This document shows positions 6,626 through 9,491 of a stretch of 9,491 nt of DNA, one piece after another. The position numbers were made by a program, and so were the translations under genes. Numbering within the stretch: the stretch's first letter is position 1; each line of letters begins with the position of its first letter. The DNA is from Candidatus Bathyarchaeota archaeon (GTDB lineage Archaea > Thermoproteota > Bathyarchaeia > Bathyarchaeales > SOJC01): NCBI GenBank assembly GCA_030608925.1, contig JAUWDF010000015.1, positions 1 through 9,491 on the forward strand. The letters are read 5' to 3'. The notes beneath the pieces are model-generated. The model saw only the letters and a list, made by a program, of their open reading frames with translations, ran no database searches and was not told the DNA's origin.

Positions 6626-6669
6626 TTGCCTCCTTTCCTATAATTAGTTTTGATATTCCTATATTTAAA
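6626..6669 (-). promoter_or_regulatory. TATA box and Shine-Dalgarno of the Trm112 gene
   Basis: On the minus strand, TTTAAATAT (complement of 6661-6669) forms a TATA-like box about 40 bases before the ATG. A start site about 26 bases downstream would fall near 6638, giving a leader of roughly 17 bases that contains the AAGGAGGC ribosome-binding site (complement of 6628-6635). Spacing is consistent for both elements, and together they exclude the longer upstream start. Confidence 0.45.
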
Positions 6670-6802
6670 AAACTTCCTAAAGAACTTCACGCTCTCAAAC
6701 ATGATTATGAAAGATTGACTCTAGAAAAACACGAAGGAAAAAACAACGCATGCCTTCCAAATTGTGATCTACAGGTTTTAGGGTCACAAGGGTTTTTACT
6801 CA

Positions 6803-6815
6803 GAGAAACTTAAAG
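6803..6815 (+). promoter_or_regulatory. Possible BRE/TATA element before the DNA polymerase gene
   Basis: GAGAAA (6803-6808) followed by CTTAAAG (6809-6815) resembles the element at 3945-3959 (AGAAACTT shared). Its centre is only about 18 bases from the ATG at 6830, closer than the usual 25 or so. Either the spacing is atypical or this is not the working promoter. GGAAG at 6822-6826 is a poor, very close ribosome-binding site. The remaining divergent spacer (6622-6802) shows nothing else that can be supported. Confidence 0.25.
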
Positions 6816-6829
6816 CTGTTTGGAAGAAC

Positions 6830-8734
6830 ATGCTGTTTCTATGGGACACGAGCACAAGAGCCACAAATCCAGAGATAAAGCTCAGGTTCTTTGATTCCAC
6901 AGAGGAGAAAATCAAGGAAGTTAGTGTTATTGACTACAAGCCTTACTTCTTGGCACCTTACCCTCTTACAAAGAAAGAGGTAGATGCAGTCAAAAGTGTT
7001 CAAGGTGAAATAGAACCCCTGAGAAAGCGTAACTTGTTCACTGATAAAATTCTGACATTAGCAAAAATCAGTGTCTGGAATCCGTCGTTTCTCAAACGAC
7101 TAGAAAAAGATTTTCGGAAAGTGTGGGAAAATGAAATTGAGTTTAGTCGAAGCTACATTTACGACAGAGGTTTAGTTTTCGGGGCACCATACACTCAGCA
7201 TGAAGAAACATTTGGAATCATTAACAATATCGATGAGGATTTGGAATCCCAGTATAAGGAAACATTTGCATCTGAAGACTCTCACTCACAAAAGCATAAA
7301 CTGATTAAAGAATGGTTCAATCTCTGCCATCAGAGAGTTCCAAAGATTCCATCAAAGCTATTGCAACAGAATAGCAAGCCAGTAGATTCAATTAAAATTT
7401 ACTCAGCTTTTCTACTCGCAAGATTGACCAACATTCCAGTCCTAGAAGCGTACTCCACTGGACGAGTCAGTGACTGGTTAAGATCAATGATCCACAACTA
7501 TCTACGAAAAAACAACATTCTCATCCCGACTTCCGAGGAATTACGCAGAGGATACGAAACACACAAAGTGTCGGGTGCCCTCACCCTCAAGCCGAAACCG
7601 GGAATATATTTCAACACAGTTGTGTGTGATTTTAAGAGTCTCTATCCAAGCTGTATAGATCGCTACAACCTCTCCTACGAGACCATAGACTGCTCTCACG
7701 AAGAATGCAAGATCAATATGATTCATGAAATTAACCATCACGCTTGCACTAAGCGGAAAGGTTTCTACTCTCTTCTAATAGGAGCCCTCAAAGATTTACG
7801 GATTCGCTGGTTCTTACCCTTATCAAGTAATTATTCTATTCCTGAAGAAGACAGAAGTCGGGCTGAAGCAGCCTCTAAGATGCTGAAACTAATAAGTGTG
7901 TCAGCTTATGGTGTGACAATTCGCATCCACGGGCTAGCGTGTCCACCTTTAGCAGAATCTATAACAGGCTATGGTCGGTGGGTTCTGAAAGCGACCTGGA
8001 AAATTGCAAAAGAACTTGGAATGCAGCCAATTTATGGGGACACTGACTCCATCTTCTTAGATAACCCATCGCTATATCAAGTGCGGACTCTAGTTATCAG
8101 AGTAAAGAATCAATTGAAACTTGAGCTTGCTGAGGAAAAGCATTACACTCTGTGCGTTTTATCCAAAGCCAAGAAGGCGTATTTTGGAATAAGGAAAGAT
8201 AAGATGCCTGATCTAAAGGGATTAACTGCAGTAAAATCCAATGCGCCGAATTTCATCCAACGTGTTTTTCGTCAATGTGTACAGATTCTCATGGATGTGA
8301 ATAACATGAAGCAATATGTTTCAGCAAAAAAGAAGATTGTGAAAGCTGTTCAAGATGCTAAGAAACAACTGATTGAAGGCAAAGTGGACCTTCAAGATCT
8401 CATCTACTCAGTCCAGTTGTACCACGAACCCCAGGAAAGAATACGAGAGAGGGGTGTCATGCCTCAACCATATCAATGTGCTATGCAGTTGATCGATAAT
8501 GGCGAGAAATTGGTTCGTCGATCAATTGTACATTTTCTGAAAGTCAAACCCTTCAACTACAAGAGTAAAACCTTCACAGTTAAGCCATTCAGTTCTTTAA
8601 TGAGCTTTAGTGAGATCAATGTAGAAGACTACATACGTAATTTGACGAGTGCTCTTGAACAGACTTTTGAACCTATGGGTATAAACATTGATACTGAATT
8701 TAATAAGAGACTAACAGATTGGTTTAGAGGATAG
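6830..8734 (+). CDS. Family B DNA polymerase lacking the 3'-5' exonuclease domain (PolB2-like)
   Basis: A DNA-dependent DNA polymerase of 634 residues, shorter than the roughly 770-900 of replicative archaeal PolB. An N-terminal domain ends near YDRGLVFG (111-118). The polymerase part begins with ARLTNIPVLEAYSTGRVSDW (from about 197). Only some 65 residues lie between, where family B enzymes normally carry a roughly 200-residue exonuclease; no FDIE, NxxxD or YxxxD exonuclease motif is visible. Motif A DFKSLYPS (267-274) and motif C YGDTDS (402-407) are intact, so the catalytic metals can bind. Motif B reads K353-LISVSAYG, with Val357 replacing the conserved Asn of KxxxNSxYG. The KKAYFG motif and a thumb region follow. 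Cys/His residues around 280-302 could bind metal. The protein resembles archaeal PolB2, thought of as an accessory or damage-related enzyme. ATG 6830 is the only start after an in-frame TAG at 6779. Its end overlaps the opposing ligase gene by 24 bases. Confidence 0.92.
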   Translation: MLFLWDTSTRATNPEIKLRFFDSTEEKIKEVSVIDYKPYFLAPYPLTKKEVDAVKSVQGEIEPLRKRNLFTDKILTLAKISVWNPSFLKRLEKDFRKVWENEIEFSRSYIYDRGLVFGAPYTQHEETFGIINNIDEDLESQYKETFASEDSHSQKHKLIKEWFNLCHQRVPKIPSKLLQQNSKPVDSIKIYSAFLLARLTNIPVLEAYSTGRVSDWLRSMIHNYLRKNNILIPTSEELRRGYETHKVSGALTLKPKPGIYFNTVVCDFKSLYPSCIDRYNLSYETIDCSHEECKINMIHEINHHACTKRKGFYSLLIGALKDLRIRWFLPLSSNYSIPEEDRSRAEAASKMLKLISVSAYGVTIRIHGLACPPLAESITGYGRWVLKATWKIAKELGMQPIYGDTDSIFLDNPSLYQVRTLVIRVKNQLKLELAEEKHYTLCVLSKAKKAYFGIRKDKMPDLKGLTAVKSNAPNFIQRVFRQCVQILMDVNNMKQYVSAKKKIVKAVQDAKKQLIEGKVDLQDLIYSVQLYHEPQERIRERGVMPQPYQCAMQLIDNGEKLVRRSIVHFLKVKPFNYKSKTFTVKPFSSLMSFSEINVEDYIRNLTSALEQTFEPMGINIDTEFNKRLTDWFRG

Positions 8735-9491
8735 GAATTTAGATTTTCCTTCAAAATTCCATTCTTGAGTGTCAAACTTTTTCTCTGCTAAAGTACGTGC
8801 AAGATTTAGCTCACCTTCAGTTAGTGCTCCTTTAGCAAACCTCGCACCTAGGGCTTCCTCAAATCCTTCAAGCAATGTTCTTCGAATCTGGTCAAGAGAA
8901 ACAGGGAAATCCAACTCATCTGTTATTGAAGTTATTTTTTTCCTAGCCACACTAACCATGTCTACATTGTCCTTCTTCCAAGGAAATTTAAGGAAAGTAA
9001 ACATCTTCTTCAAATCAACATTTATCAATAAAGTCCCATGTTGTAGAATAACACCTTTCCTGTTCGCCTGAGCGCTTCCCGAAATCTTTCCGGCTCCAAC
9101 GGTGATGTTAGGGCACCTGTTAACACTCCCCTTTTCAAATTCAGCCTTGAGACCCAAAAGACGCGCTGTTTCAATTATTCCAGCGCAAATACATCTGTAA
9201 GCTTCCACAACATCCTCCGTTCCCAAATCTTCCCCTTTCACGATTACACTGTACGTGACCTCGTCCTTTGAATCATGGTAGACTGCACCTCCACCAGTTA
9301 TTCGTCGTACAACGTTCACTTTTTTCTTGGCGCATTCCTCCAAATTAACCACTGAGTGGATATTTTGGAAACGACCAAATGAAACTGCGGAAGGATTCCA
9401 TTGATATAACCTTAGTGTATTTGGCACTTTTCCTCTAATTCTAGAACATAAAATCGCTTCATCAATGGCCATATTTATGAAGGCGTTCCCC
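8711..9491 (-). CDS. lplA: Lipoate-protein ligase A family protein, N-terminal catalytic domain (5' partial)
   Basis: Predicted to activate lipoate (or octanoate) and attach it to lipoyl domains such as GcvH or 2-oxoacid dehydrogenase E2. The frame is open to the window edge (GNAFIN before MAIDEAIL). The family normally has residues before this NMALDEAL-like motif, so the true start is beyond 9491. Counting from that Met, the ligand/ATP loop RRITGGGAVYHD is at 56-67, the lysine motif GAGKISGSAQ at 126-135 (Lys129 the likely catalytic Lys), and QHGTLL at 144-149. The end EKKFDTQEWNF is the usual close of the catalytic domain. No accessory C-terminal domain is present, so it may need a separate LplB-like partner, as in Thermoplasma. 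LipM-type octanoyltransferase is an alternative; the QHGTLL context is shared, but the Cys at 120 is not in the usual LipM position. The 3' end overlaps the polymerase gene tail to tail. Confidence 0.88.
   Translation of the reverse strand, partial: GNAFINMAIDEAILCSRIRGKVPNTLRLYQWNPSAVSFGRFQNIHSVVNLEECAKKKVNVVRRITGGGAVYHDSKDEVTYSVIVKGEDLGTEDVVEAYRCICAGIIETARLLGLKAEFEKGSVNRCPNITVGAGKISGSAQANRKGVILQHGTLLINVDLKKMFTFLKFPWKKDNVDMVSVARKKITSITDELDFPVSLDQIRRTLLEGFEEALGARFAKGALTEGELNLARTLAEKKFDTQEWNFEGKSKFLSSKPIC

Noticed and set aside
6622..6702. N-terminal extension of Trm112 to the ATG at 6702
   Set aside because: The extension crosses the predicted TATA box and Shine-Dalgarno sequence, and the family sequence begins at the Met encoded at 6621.
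6716..6765. GAAGG/CCTTC inverted repeat in the divergent spacer as a terminator or operator
   Set aside because: The 5-base arms with a loop of about 15 bases and no T-run are too weak to support a call.
6400..6813. 137-residue plus-strand frame over the Trm112 gene and its upstream spacer
   Set aside because: It is mostly antisense to a clearly recognisable Trm112 protein with a strong ribosome-binding site. It shows no family motif, and its second half covers A+T-rich promoter sequence.

Overview
This window looks like a chromosomal segment of an archaeon, most likely a Thermoproteota/TACK lineage such as Bathyarchaeia (inference from gene content and protein style, not from a search). The supporting evidence is a stand-alone ATP-pyrophosphatase subunit of GMP synthase (the split GuaAa/GuaAb form typical of archaea), BRE/TATA-type promoter signals, a family B DNA polymerase of archaeal type, an archaeal-style Trm112 protein and frequent TTG start candidates. 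No mobile element, CRISPR array, rRNA or tRNA was seen.

Layout. (1) 35-976 +, GMP synthase subunit B. (2) 977-1412, a mostly noncoding stretch with two mutually exclusive small hairpins (1009-1038), short repeats, and a 59-residue basic, KOW/SH3-like small gene (1167-1346) that starts with TTG. (3) 1413-6337 +, a four-gene nucleotide-sugar block: a sugar-1-phosphate nucleotidyltransferase with a left-handed beta-helix tail, a GlmM/ManB-type phosphohexomutase (ATGA overlap with the previous gene), a protein with the fold of UDP-glucose/UDP-ManNAc dehydrogenases, and a Gfo/Idh/MocA oxidoreductase (again ATGA overlap). A good TATA-like element at 3951-3958 splits this block into two likely transcription units. 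(4) 6340-6621 -, a Trm112-family zinc protein with a strong Shine-Dalgarno sequence. (5) 6830-8734 +, a family B DNA polymerase without a proofreading domain. (6) 8711-9491 -, a lipoate-protein ligase A-type protein whose 5' end lies beyond the window; it overlaps the polymerase tail to tail by 24 bases.

How the genes work together. The first two genes of the sugar block would convert a hexose- or hexosamine-6-phosphate to the 1-phosphate and then to an NDP-sugar. The following pair looks like NDP-sugar oxidation for glycan or surface-layer precursors. However, the dehydrogenase-like member has lost essentially every catalytic and NAD-binding signature of its family while keeping a full-length frame and the overall fold pattern. 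The Gfo/Idh/MocA partner keeps its catalytic Lys and His.

The two observations most worth follow-up are this apparently catalytically dead nucleotide-sugar dehydrogenase, translationally coupled to an intact oxidoreductase, and the exonuclease-less B-family polymerase, which keeps its catalytic aspartates but has Val in place of the conserved Asn of motif B.
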